A stretch of DNA of 64,000 nt, taken from contig NMRA01000089.1 in the NCBI GenBank assembly GCA_002633005.1, positions 558,001 through 622,000 of the forward strand, written 5' to 3'. Shown here piece after piece: positions 1 to 12,500 of this stretch (positions are counted from its first letter, which is position 1; every line of letters begins with the position of its first letter). Below the pieces are notes generated by a model. That model was not told the DNA's origin. It searched no databases and saw only the letters and a program-made list of their open reading frames with translations. The position numbers and the translations under genes were made by a program. Source of the DNA: Phoronis australis (taxonomy: Eukaryota; Phoronida; Phoronidae).

Positions 1-568
1 CTTAAGGGACCAACTCTATTTTGATTGACCGAATTTATTGCCACTCGGGCATCATATCTTTCCCTCAAATAAATGTTAATAACTCTTAGGAGTTTTATGT
101 ACCTGATTCACAGTATTTGGGTATATGTGAGATAGCTGATAGTCTTAACATTTTCAACTATGTATGTATATTACAATTATTCCTAAATTCATTGTGTTAC
201 AGTAGTAATAGGTACATTCAATTTTCTTTTAGCCAAGAGACAGCACAGAAAATTGACAAAGATCTCTTCTCTGAGTATGGTTTCAGCGTAGACCAACTGA
301 TGGAGCTAGCTGGCCTAAGCTGCGCTGTGGCTATTTCAAGGGTAAGAGTAAAACCAGGGGTTAGATTCCATGGACTCGAAACAATAGCTATTTGCACTTG
401 TGGTGACAAATCTTTGCTTATGGAATGGAAACAGTGAATTCTATCAAATACGTTTTATCTCACAAGTTTCATTTTCAAGGGCTTCTAATGACATGAGTGT
501 CACAAATTTTCAAAATGTTATTTGATAGCAGGAGTGGTACTAAACTTTCTAAGTGTCATTTTGTTGTT
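1..568 (+). repeat. Direct duplication around NAXE exon, copy 1
   Basis: Near-identical to 1812-2378, including intron sequence on both sides of the exon; differences are scattered single bases and a 3-bp indel after the donor. It probably extends left of the window. Homology stops at about 568, where an unrelated repeat element begins. Confidence 0.9.
233..341 (+). CDS. NAXE: NAXE internal exon, copy 1
   Basis: Exon of 109 nt after a polypyrimidine tract and TTTTAG acceptor, ending AAGG before GTAAGA. It completes a split codon and encodes 36 residues including [15 protein letters not shown], the start of the YjeF_N fold. It differs from copy 2 inside the exon only by a silent TGC/TGT change. 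Because 109 is not a multiple of three, using both copies in one transcript would shift the frame. Confidence 0.9.
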
Positions 569-3500
569 ACCGTAAATGTTCGGGTTAACGCCCATGCTCA
601 GTTAACCTCCCACCCCTACTTTAGGTGGATTTTCGATTTAACCGCCCACTGCTCAGTTAAGCGGCCCCCTGCGATTTTTGAAGATTTCCAGTTAAGCGCC
701 CACCTCTCGGTTAAGCGCCCATCCCCGACTTTTAAAGAATGAAGATTTAGCGCCCAGTGCTAAGGAAACGCGCGATTCCCCGACTTTTAGAAAAAGATCG
801 ATGATCACAATGAGCGCATCGACGCCGGGCCTCCGAGACGGTGGTTTAGCAATGTGAATTACAATTATGCAAGTAACGAGTTATTGTCTTGGGTCATGAA
901 CTCATTTCAAAATATTATACTTGAATGTTTTTGTCACTTTATTTTCTTCCCATGTTTGCAAAGTTTAAGAACGCTGCCGGTGTCAAAACCTCCGCTTTCA
1001 GTGACTTTGTCTGCCGCGCTGAGTTTTCGTCTGCAGTGCACTTGATAAAACATATATTCGAAAAAATCAGGCCAGAGAAATGAGACAATGGAAGTATATA
1101 GTCACACCCGTTTCTGTTACTTAGGACTGTCGCTATTCTCTTTTGATGTGTGACTTGTAGTGGTGCACGCGCGCAAGTTCCCACACTTCGGAGTGCATGT
1201 TACCTTGACACCAACATGTGATTGACAGGTGACTCGCACGTAGGCCCTATGCGCGTGCTGAATCCCGCCGCTATCTTTGGCCATAAAAANGGGATTTACG
1301 GTATCGTAAATATCAAGTCGAGTTGATGTTTTTTATGTACACAAACTGTGTTAATGACAGTTTTCCATATGCGAGAATCCTGTATACGTTCGTGTAAAAA
1401 ATTATCTTGTTCTTTTTCCGTGCCCAAATGGTTTAAGGTTTTATTGATGTTTTAATGCTCATCATGTCAGCTTTTCTGAACACATCTTGGTTAAGTCTTG
1501 TTATTTTTAGCTGTAACACTATTCTGGACTATTTGCACGGCAGTCTCTCCCAGTATGTTTTGAACTTCAACATTGTCTGTGGAAGGCAAGGTTCTCTAAA
1601 CTGTCAGGATGAGAGGCCAACAAGCTATCTTGACGGAAGAAAATTGTGTTCCTTAGGACTGATGCAATAATCAGTCAACAGATTTCATTGTTGGAAATAC
1701 ACTAGTGGTTGGTTAATGATGATCATAACAGTGTGGTCAAGCCTGCATGGTACTATTGCTAAAATGCACCCTTACAGTCTCTTCCATGTTTTTGAAACCT
1801 GTCAGAATTTCCTAAAGGGACCAACTCTATTTTGATTGACCGAATTTATTGCCACTCGGGCATCATATCTTTCCCTCAAATAAATGTTAATAACGCTTTG
1901 GAGTTTTATGTATCTGATTCAGAGTATTTGGGTATATGTGAGATAGCTAATAGTTTTAACATTTTCAACTATGTATATATATTACAATTATTCCTAAATT
2001 CATTATGTTACAGTAGTAATAGGTACATTCAATTTTCTTTTAGCCAAGAGACAGCACAGAAAATTGACAAAGATCTCTTCTCTGAGTATGGTTTCAGCGT
2101 AGACCAACTGATGGAGCTAGCTGGCCTAAGCTGTGCTGTGGCTATTTCAAGGGTAAGAGTAAAACCAGGGGTTAGGTTCCATGGACTCGAAACAATAGCT
2201 ATTTGCACTTGTGACAAATCTTTGCTTATGGAATGGAAACAGTGAATTCTATCACATACGGTTTATCTCACAAGTTTCATTTTCAAGGGCTACTAATGAC
2301 ATGAGTGTCACAAATTTTCAAAATGTTATTTGATAGCAGGAGTGTTACTAAACTTTCAAAGTGTCATTTTGTTGTTACATATCTTTTTTGGGGAAAATTA
2401 GAAGAGAAAAGTTCACTTGCTGTGTTGTGCCTTAAATTAGTCAAAGTTTTATCGTAATTCATGAATTCTATACCATACAATCCAACGTGACCGAACAATC
2501 CATTTAGTGGCAGCCGTTTTGCTAGGGTACGCTTGTAAGATCCTGAACATACTTGTGAAACACTCGCCTTTCACACACCTGATTTTGCATGGTCTTGCAC
2601 GATCTTGCTTTTCTCAAGATTCTTGGGTCTATGGAACACGCCCCAGAGCTTGTGTATACCAGTTAATCCCTGCAGTTACCGAATGTGCTGTATAGTGCGT
2701 TCAGTTATTTGCACAGAGTCTGGCCAGATACTTGGAAGAGTCTTTACAAAAAGCTCATGTTTGGTTTCAACTCAGACGACGACGACAGTTTCCAAATCAA
2801 GACTAATCAGCTATCAATCTAGTCTATTATTAACTATTCCTGCAGTCTTCTGTCCGGTATCACGACCCGCCGGCCACTTACATATACTATGATCAAAAGA
2901 CTGTTACTCGGCTTAAACCAGATGGAACTAACTTGATCAATCGAACCACATTCTTTTTGACTAATTTCTTCTGGCACAAATCACCCTAACGTAACAAGGA
3001 AATTCATTTCAGAAGACAAACTGCAAAAATCACCAGTTTTAGTCCACCATCTGTCAATTTAGTTTGCCAGTATTGCCGTGACACGACAGCGTTTTCCCGT
3101 TCAGTAACTTTACCAGAGATGTAGGGGGTTCTGAGCATGTCGGTGATAACATCTAGCTTCTTTGTTAACTGCCAAGCACACCCTTTTGTCTGTTATCACA
3201 ACAAGCAGGCCAATTATTTTCCGGCTTATAACACACCACATGTGAACACAGTCAAACTCAGAGCGAATTGGTGTATTCGGGACGAATTGATTGTCGTAAT
3301 TTCGGTTGTAGTTGGGCGATTTTGGCTATTCAAAAACTAAACGTGATCACAATTTGACAAAGATTTCAGAAATGCTATCGCTTTATGTTCAAATATGTTA
3401 TAATTTAACGTTTAATTTTAACAGCACAGCCCGCGAAGGGTAGATACGATCTTATTAGAGATTAGAGCAATTATCGAACAAAAGAAAGCTGGCACTCCAA

Positions 3501-6500
3501 CCATAAATGCCAGAACGGAGTTAATCAGTGGTGTAAGATATTGGCTACAGGGGTAAACTTTCCAACTTGTTGTTGGGCTATAGAATCGAAAAAGGTGGGA
3601 GCAACGGGAAAACGCTGTAACGAGATTATAATTTAGGAAGTGTCATATATCTTTTGCTTTAGGACAAGCAATCAGCTAAAATGCTTCCGTTCAATTCAGT
3701 TTGGACAGAGGATGTAGAAAATGCATGAGTTGTGTAGTCATTTCGTTAAGAAGGTCTTTTAATGTTGGTATCTTGTCTTTGATTTTAATAAAGGTGATAA
3801 CTGTCAAGTGTGACTGGCTGTCCTTAATTTTGAAGTCACAAAATGCATTCTAGTTTCTAATACTCATCAGCAGTCCAGGGCAATGCGTATCTTTTTCTGC
3901 ATTAATTTCTGTTCCGCTGCATGAAATTGCTATCAAGCTGAGCAAACGTCCGGCCATCTTGGTTCTGCAGTCACGCCCATTCACCAAAAACAAAAGACGA
4001 ACACAGATTGCCTTCAACAGTGAGTTGGACATTGTGTTTGCTCAATGGCAATGTGTGAAGCACCAGTGAAAATGCCAGCCTTTTAGTGAGCCATTTACGT
4101 CACTTTCTAATGTAACGTGGATACCAAATACATGTTACTTTGTGTTTATGATGTAGAAAAAATGTGAAAATAAAATTTCAGTTGTTTGTATTGTTACCTA
4201 AATGAGTGAGATTTTACTATTATGGTCCTTAAAAGTGCTCATGTCCTTGGCAATTTTTTGCCCATCCAAAGAATTTTATGTACATATTCATGTTTGTGCT
4301 GGAATCTCGGTCAAATTATTTCAGGCAAGTTTTACTCCTGTCACCTTTAAGCCTAGAGGTATCTGCTTATCATACACGGGTATCCATTGAGTTAATCGGG
4401 CATAACAAACCTGGTTGTAATCAGTATTTCCACTCCTTAAACTGCATAGTTCACATGCAATTATTTCCATTAAATAAGTATTTGCAGCACAAACGATATG
4501 GTAATCAGTCTGTCTGGATGTACCAGTGAATGATGGGTAAGCTGTCAATGCAGCATTCTATCATGTTTCAGGCCCCCATTAAGCACAAGCTGTTGGAACC
4601 CTCTAACAAACAGTGCATGTAGTTAAATTCACTCTTTTTATTATTTCATTTGTATTGTGGCTGAGATTGCATCGTCGTGGTCACCATGCACAGCCAAGCA
4701 CACACTCTCTTGATTTTGTGAGATCTCTGAGTTTAATGTAACATAGTGTAATCAGGTAATATAATGTTATAAGTTGGTATTAAAGCATGCAACTAATTGT
4801 TTTACAAGCATTCCCAATGATCGCCTATGGGGCCTTTAATACATGCATGAGAATGTGGTCCGATACAATTAAGTGATGAAATATTGTACTGCAGGGGTAT
4901 ACTTAGCTACTCGCCCAGTCGCCAATGAGAGTAAAAATGGTGCCGGGCGAGTAGAAGTTGACTTGCCAGTCGCCCAGGTGGCGAGCGAATTTTCAGAGCG
5001 CAAAAACACTGTATATCATTTCCCAGATGAACATGAATAAATTTTCTCCTCCTTGTGCTGTTTTTATCATGAATTTAAGGATCAGTTAAGTCAGCATGTT
5101 GATGCTTCGGCAGTAAAAAACATTGGTGCAGTGCGTTCCTACTGATTCAATAGATGTCACCCGTTACGTGATTCATCTAGACAAAAGAACACAGTGTGTG
5201 GTCGTGCACAAAGGAATTTGTGGACTGGTCCGAAACAAAGAAAAGGGGTGAAAGGCTGAAGACCGGTCCATGAGCTCGCAGCAAGTGAAATGCCATTATT
5301 CTTGGAACTGATTTTTTATTGTTATGTACAATACAATGTCATTTTAGCCAAAATTATTTTATAAATAATAACATTCGTCCTAATAAGCGCCCATGCCCCT
5401 ATAAGCGACCCCCCACACTCGTTTTCAGACTTACCTACAGTTCTAAAATTCTACAGTAATGTCTTCAATTTATCAATAATATCCGACAGTCCTGAAAAAT
5501 CATTGTGCGCGGAATTTCTAGACCATGAGCCTCGCCGCTCTTTCTGTATTTAGACGTGGCTGTATACTTCAAAAAGAAGTTAACACAAAAGTTCTGCTGA
5601 TCTTGTGAGGAACGTGTCCCTCTATGGCCAGGTCTTTCAGAACGGACGCAGCGTACTTGTCAACGGGTATTGTATCTTTCCTGTACAGCTGCGAATCGAA
5701 AATTGACCAGTGTTAATGAGCACGTGGCCAAAAAGTGTGTGCTTAAGGGCCCACATATATGTTAGTATGTGGGCCTGCTACCGACTCTGGCAAATGAACT
5801 CTGATGACACGCACGTGCTTGCTCACTCGACGCACACCTGCAGACTGACTTCAAAACAAACGTCACGTAACAACAACATGCGTGTTTGCCCAGATTTTTC
5901 TGTTGTTGTTGGCTGCGATCTAGCCCAGATTTGGACTGCTGTTAATCCCGACTCCACAGGAACTTAAAAAGCTTAAGTATGCTATTTGGAAAACTTAAAG
6001 GAGAATGCCACTCGATTTAATTAGTCTTTTTATCTGTCTTAATTGGTCTATATCCACATCATCTCGTATACGGTCGATCTTACCTCGCCGAGAGGTGACG
6101 CGTTAACCTGTGAGGAAGGTTAGAGACGACTCAGCGACGTCAGTGGTACTTCTGCAGAGTGAGTGCCGCTATTGAGTGGTGTATCGTTCCCGCTTATGCA
6201 GACTATGAAGTTACCGTACAAGGAAAGCAGGTATATCGTTTTTTCGATTTCCTCGAGAGCACACAATGCTTCAGAAGTGGTTCGCGTTAGTGAAGAATGA
6301 AAAATGCGTCGTAATACCAATTAAGTATGAGGCCGTGAAACTTCTCCGTGTCTGTGGCCGGCATTTAGTCTACAGTGATTTCACTGATGATCGAATGCCG
6401 GCTTACCAAACAGCTCATGCCAGGGCAGAAAAAGAGACTGAGAATGAAGTCAGATGTTGTGCCTAGTATGTTTAGTTCAGTAGGCAGGAGACAAAACAAC

Positions 6501-9500
6501 GCGGATCGGTTGTTGCTTAGTTTTTGATTATGGAGAATTGTAGCTGGCCATGGAAACATAAACGAGAGCGCTCGGAGGAGCGACACTTGGCGAAATTACA
6601 CGAAAACAGGACGATGGGGAGGACGACGACGACGATCATGACGACTAGCGAGAAATGAAAAATATATCTTATGAAAGCCCGTTTAAAACTATCGAACTGT
6701 ACAGACGATCATGAGGCAGCGACACATCAGTCGGCAGGTTTTGCCATGGTATTTCAGCACATTTTTTTAAAAAAAGATCAATTTAACAACAAAGTTTGAT
6801 ACCAATGCACCACAGTTTTGTAGAAAGTCTGTTATAGGTTACAGATGCGTCAGCTCGGAAATTTGATTTCACCCGTTGTCGGAGACTAGGTTTCAATCGT
6901 CTTAGACTACAACAAGCGCCCCCCTTCCGAAATGAATTTTTCTAAGCACCCTGGGCGAATATGGTAGCCCTAATAGATGGTGACATCAGCGCACGAAACG
7001 ATGATTTTTATCGACCCTGGCAGCAAGTTTGTAGTGACAGACGCAAACGGCCGGGCGACTGAATTTGGGACTGGGCGAGTAGATTTTCTGGCTCACTCGC
7101 CCAGCTCAAGCGAGCATGGTTTTGAATCCTGGGTATATCCCTGTACAGCGATGTGAAAGCAGTTCTCACAACACTACTCTTGGTTAGATAATAGATACTA
7201 ACTTGTTTTTTAGACAAAAAGGTAGAAAACACAATTTAAAAAGCTGTGTTTAAGAGCAATTTCCAGTTTGAATGTGAACAATTAACCTCTAGTCAGGGGT
7301 ATGTCATTACTGGTAATTTGTTATCTTGCCTTAACTATTAGGCAACTGCAATGGGCAACTAAAAGTTCATCAGGTGTCACTAGTGCATCGTGAGGTTCTA
7401 ACCTGCATAGATGGATGTATTTGGGGTAGTCGTGTGGGAAACAAAGCCTACAAAATGCTCCCTCATTGATTGTTTTCAGCTATTGGTCTATTCTGAATTG
7501 TTAAAGAGGGTCTTCTTTTCATATGCGCCACCTATAATGAATATCAAGTAAACCATTACCACATATTATTATACAGATTACTGAAGTTAATATTATGGTA
7601 CCAACACATCACCAAATACATTGTTACTGTTCATTTCATATCCTGGTAGATACCGGTATGTCGAAAGCATTGGTGTTGATACAGCTATGACAGTGCAGGA
7701 CACCATGTGGTTCCACATTCTGGGGAGTGCTGTTTTCATTATTGTGAAATATGTGTAACTGCAGCGTCCAAATCATAGTCAGACAGGTTCACATACGTAT
7801 CACGTATCACGTGATACGTATGTGTAACTGCGACTAACACTTTTGCATCATGGTACAGTGCTAGATGAAGTCTTGTTAATACCATTTAGTATGATGGTTC
7901 TACACAGTGTCAATTACAAACTTACCCTATTGCAGGCCTACCCATTAGATTGTCTTCCAGAGAAGAATCGAGGTAGCATGCTGATCTGCTGTGGGCCCGG
8001 TAACAATGGTGGAGATGGGTTAGTGTGTGCACGCCATCTCAAGCTTTTTGTAAGTGTGTTTCATGAACAGAATTCTAAGTTGGAACCCTACCTGGTCAAG
8101 ATTGGGCAGCTTGACTGGTTTGCGCTCCACAGAATCTGTCAGTTCAGATCAAAGACACCATGCTGGTTAATTAAATTGCCCCAGGTTGTTGATGTTATCA
8201 TTCTCTAGATAATGAGACCCATCATAAACACATCGGGGGGTGATAGTAGTATTTTTAAATTTCCATTTTTAAAGTTTGTAAATAACATATTTGAATAGTT
8301 TGTGAAAAGCACTAGGTTTTTGAATTTTGAAAATTGGACTTCTATGTGAGAAATATGACTTCTACAACCTGAAATGTTTGTTTAATGTTGCAATTATACA
8401 TTCCTCATTAATTTTGCTGGATGTGCAACATAATTGGGTCATTTACCAAACTACCAGTCATCAGTTGGATTTTGAGGTAAGCCAAGTGTCAGATTGTACA
8501 ATTCTTCGCATGATGCGGTTGATAAGGAAAATTTCAAAGACAAAGAATGGTTTGAAAATTGTTCTAAAAAAGCTCACTTGCCAAATGGCAGGTGCCGCTC
8601 TGTAAACATGCTCATTTTGTACGTTCAAGAATTGCTCGAACTCAAGTTGCAAATGAAGAGACAATACATGTGTCAAAAAATGACCTGGTCATAACGTAGA
8701 AAAATGGGTACAGCGGATACTGGTAACTACACTTTTGGTATCCTTGCCTGTTCTCAAAATGCACACAGTGGCAGCCGCTTAATTGCAACCGCACGGTGAT
8801 GATTTGAATGTTAAACGTGAGAATCTTTAGTTGCGCCTGGGATATCGATGGAAGTTCTCATGTGTCATAGTTGTGCTCTAAATATTGTTCACGTTTTTTT
8901 AATTCAGAATTTGTTAAATGCATGACACTTTCATTGTTCACAGTCTTTATTCCGTTACGTTCGTACTTTCGGAACAAAACTCTACTCTCAACTGAACATA
9001 GATACTGCAGCAAACAGGGTCACACCGCACGTTACACTTGTTTACATGACTTTCCTGTTACCCCCCTTCATTAGTCATTCTTTGCAGTATTCCACACCCG
9101 CCGTGTCTCACTGTGTGTCATCAGCTTACACTCTGTGGTGGGATTACTGCGTCATTTTATCTTCACTTGAGAATGAAACGAGTATGTTTTACAATATCGT
9201 GTGTCTTGACTTTCCTGTTAACCCCCTTCATTAGTCATTCTTTGCAGTATTTAACACCCGCCGTGTCTCACTGTGTGTGTCACTATTTGATTTTACTTTA
9301 TTTCTGTTTCTGTTGACAAAGGACGTTATTACATGCGAAAATTTCAGTTGATCCATTCTTGTTGTTTTATTTACCTATTTATATTCTACATTTCGTGAAA
9401 CAATAGTATCCTTGGGAGGATCTGGATCACCTTATTTAGTTTCAGATTTATTTTCTACGTCGTGGAATCGAAATGAGTATGCCTATCGCACACCTTAGGG

Positions 9501-12500
9501 TTGTTGCACATCCTGTGAAACCAGCCATGAAAGTTTCACTCATTAGAAGCAGCAGTTCAGTAAAGACACTTCCAAAGAACACATGACAACAGGATGTTTT
9601 GGACGTTTAAAGGGGAAGTGATGCTGCATAAGGAGAGAAGATTATAGAAAAATAAAATGTACACCATTATGGCCCTTTCTGCCTAGTGCGTAAATTTAAA
9701 ATCTCGTGCCACGCATATATCTGCACATAACATTTATATCACCTCAGAAAGTGATGTAAATATACATGCGGGCGTATCTTTACTCCAGAGTGTTTTTACA
9801 TTTACGTGAAAAAATAACTGTACATAAATGTACTGTTGAGTGTAAATGTACCCTTGGGGTGTATCAACAGCATCCTATAACTGGGGCTTATTGGGGCTTA
9901 TTTGACCCCAAACTGACCAGTTTTTGATGGTCATTTAATGCTGATTAATTGATTGCCATCTCTTTGATTCCAGGGTTACAAACCAACTATATTCTACAAG
10001 CGCTCTGACAAACCTGACCTTCCAACCCTTTACAAGAACCTGATCAACCAATGTGAGAAGTTTGAGATCCCGTTCTTGTCCTACCTTCCTCATGATGTCT
10101 CCTTAATAAACAACTCGTATCAAGTCGTCGTTGACGCCTTGTTTGGGTTCAGTTTCAAGCCACCGGCCAGGCCTCAGTTTCAGGAGGTATTCGACACTCT
10201 GGTTCAAGTGGACATACCCATCGCCAGTATCGATGTGCCCTCTGGTGGGTGAATTAGAACTTACAATACCTTTGAAAGTATAAAATTGGACAAGCTGTTG
10301 GAACTTCACTGGTTGTTTTTTCAGTAAAGAAAAATTTTTTTTTGATTTTCCGTATCTTTTGAAAGCAAGGAATAATTATATAGCATTGGTCTATTTACGT
10401 ACAATAGAAATCCCTTCTAAAATATAAATTAGGGACATAGTGGTGTTTCCCTGTGGCTACTCAAATGCTTCTAAATGATTTGTTGGATTGAGCAGGCTGT
10501 TTTGGTGCTTATTGTTATGCACATGTAACATGAAACACACCCAAAACTGTCTAACTGCAGAGCATCATCCTAGAAATGACTGATCATATTCAAATGAGAG
10601 TTTCAGATAGTTTTTAAAGTGTTCCACATTGGCACGATGGTCTGTAAATTTGGAATGTTTAATGGATTTTTATATGAAAACAAAATCAAATTTGCTTAAA
10701 AAACTGAAGGATAATTTAGAACACAGTAACAGCGTTTTGAGTTTTCATCTTGAACATGTACAGGACACGTTCAACCTTTAAGGAGGGTTTTTGAGAAAAG
10801 TTGCAAGAGTTGGTGGAACCATATCAAAGCCATATAGTTTTGAACATGCAGTTGTGATGGGGTTATCACTTTATTAAGAAAAATTACATAATGGAATTTT
10901 TACAAAATATCTACAGGATTCCTGGACCACCCTCGAAACTGTGTGTATTTGGATAGGCAAATAAAGTTATTTTTTGGAAAAGAGAGTCACTTTAAACAAC
11001 TCCTCATTGGAAATAGTAGCAAACCATTTAATCAAACGTATGGCCATTATACTGCAATTTAGACTAAACAGTTTCTACCATTAGATATATGGAGAAATGA
11101 GTTCATTCTTGTACTATATTATCAAATATGACCCTTGTGTCAGAATTCGAAGCTAAGGAAGAGCTCTCCTGTGTCCTTTGGTAATATTCAGATAGATACT
11201 TCTGGTTACATTCCTCACTGGGCGTCAGTTTTCGCAGATTGTGGAGCAGGGAATTTTCTAGCACATGTGCGTTTGTGAACATCATAGAGAAACCATGCGC
11301 AAGATTTGGAACCTTCTCAATCATTACTGATAGGCAAATTCTGCAAAAATGAGATTATTTCTCCAACATAATTCAAACTGTAAAAAGAAACTACTAATTC
11401 CAATTTCAGAAAATCTAAAATCTTGAAGACAGACTGGTGTCACTCATTTGATTTCTTAAAAAATGAGGGTATCCCCAATATCTTGGTCAAATTTCCCATT
11501 TGTTTATATGGAACCAAGCTGTGCAAAATCGACCACTGGTACTTTGTAAAAAAAGCGTTCTGAGGTAAAATGTGGATATGGTGATTCATGATTCAGCCAT
11601 ATTGTCATGTATGCTAATTATTGATCGGTTAAGGTTATTGCATATTGCAGCTTTTCTAAAAAAATGCCTTTAAGCCAGTTTTCGCAAACCCATTACAGCT
11701 GACGTCCACTTCATTCCCTAAAAACAAATAATGAAACTTAAGTCACAGCTGTGCTGTGTTTGCCATAACTTTCCTCCTCTGATAGCTAGACTAAACAATC
11801 GAGGGTTTCACTACAGCTGAAGCCCTGTAAGAAGTAACAAAATAAAGCCATCTTGTAAAAATCTTTGTTTTTAGTTTTCCAATTACTCAGTTAAGAAATG
11901 ATTAAGACTTATTTTAGCCACAAATTCAAATTTTCAGTATGGGATTTTTTTACCAATTCTAAAAAGCACTTGGAACATAGATGTAGACAAGATAAAGATG
12001 GAGGTTTGTTCACGTAATCGTAAACACATTGAATTTGATAAGTCTATCTTCCAACTACCTTCAGCACAGACATAGGTTACACTCAGCCACCAATATTGTG
12101 GCTTGTTACCCAGAATATGCAAAATGACATAAAAAGAAATTTCATGGTGTTAATGTGTTTTTCTTTTAATGTGACAGAATTTAGCAAAAGAGATTTTCGT
12201 TTTGCTAAATTTTAAGAAAAAGACATTTTCACATTAGTTACCCAATGCCAGATTGGTGTAGAGTGGAAAATGAAATGGTTTCTACTTTCAGAAAATAGAA
12301 TCCCTTTCAGAGTAAAATTTTATAGCTTTATAGATATTTGCAAGGTACCTAAACTACACAGTCAACGGACTCATAAACACGACTCACAGACCTGCAAACA
12401 CCGTCCTCTAACTCACAAACACGGGAACGGACTCACAACACACTATCCATGCACCCAAATATATGGGACACGGACTCATATTCACGAGGAAACACGGTTA

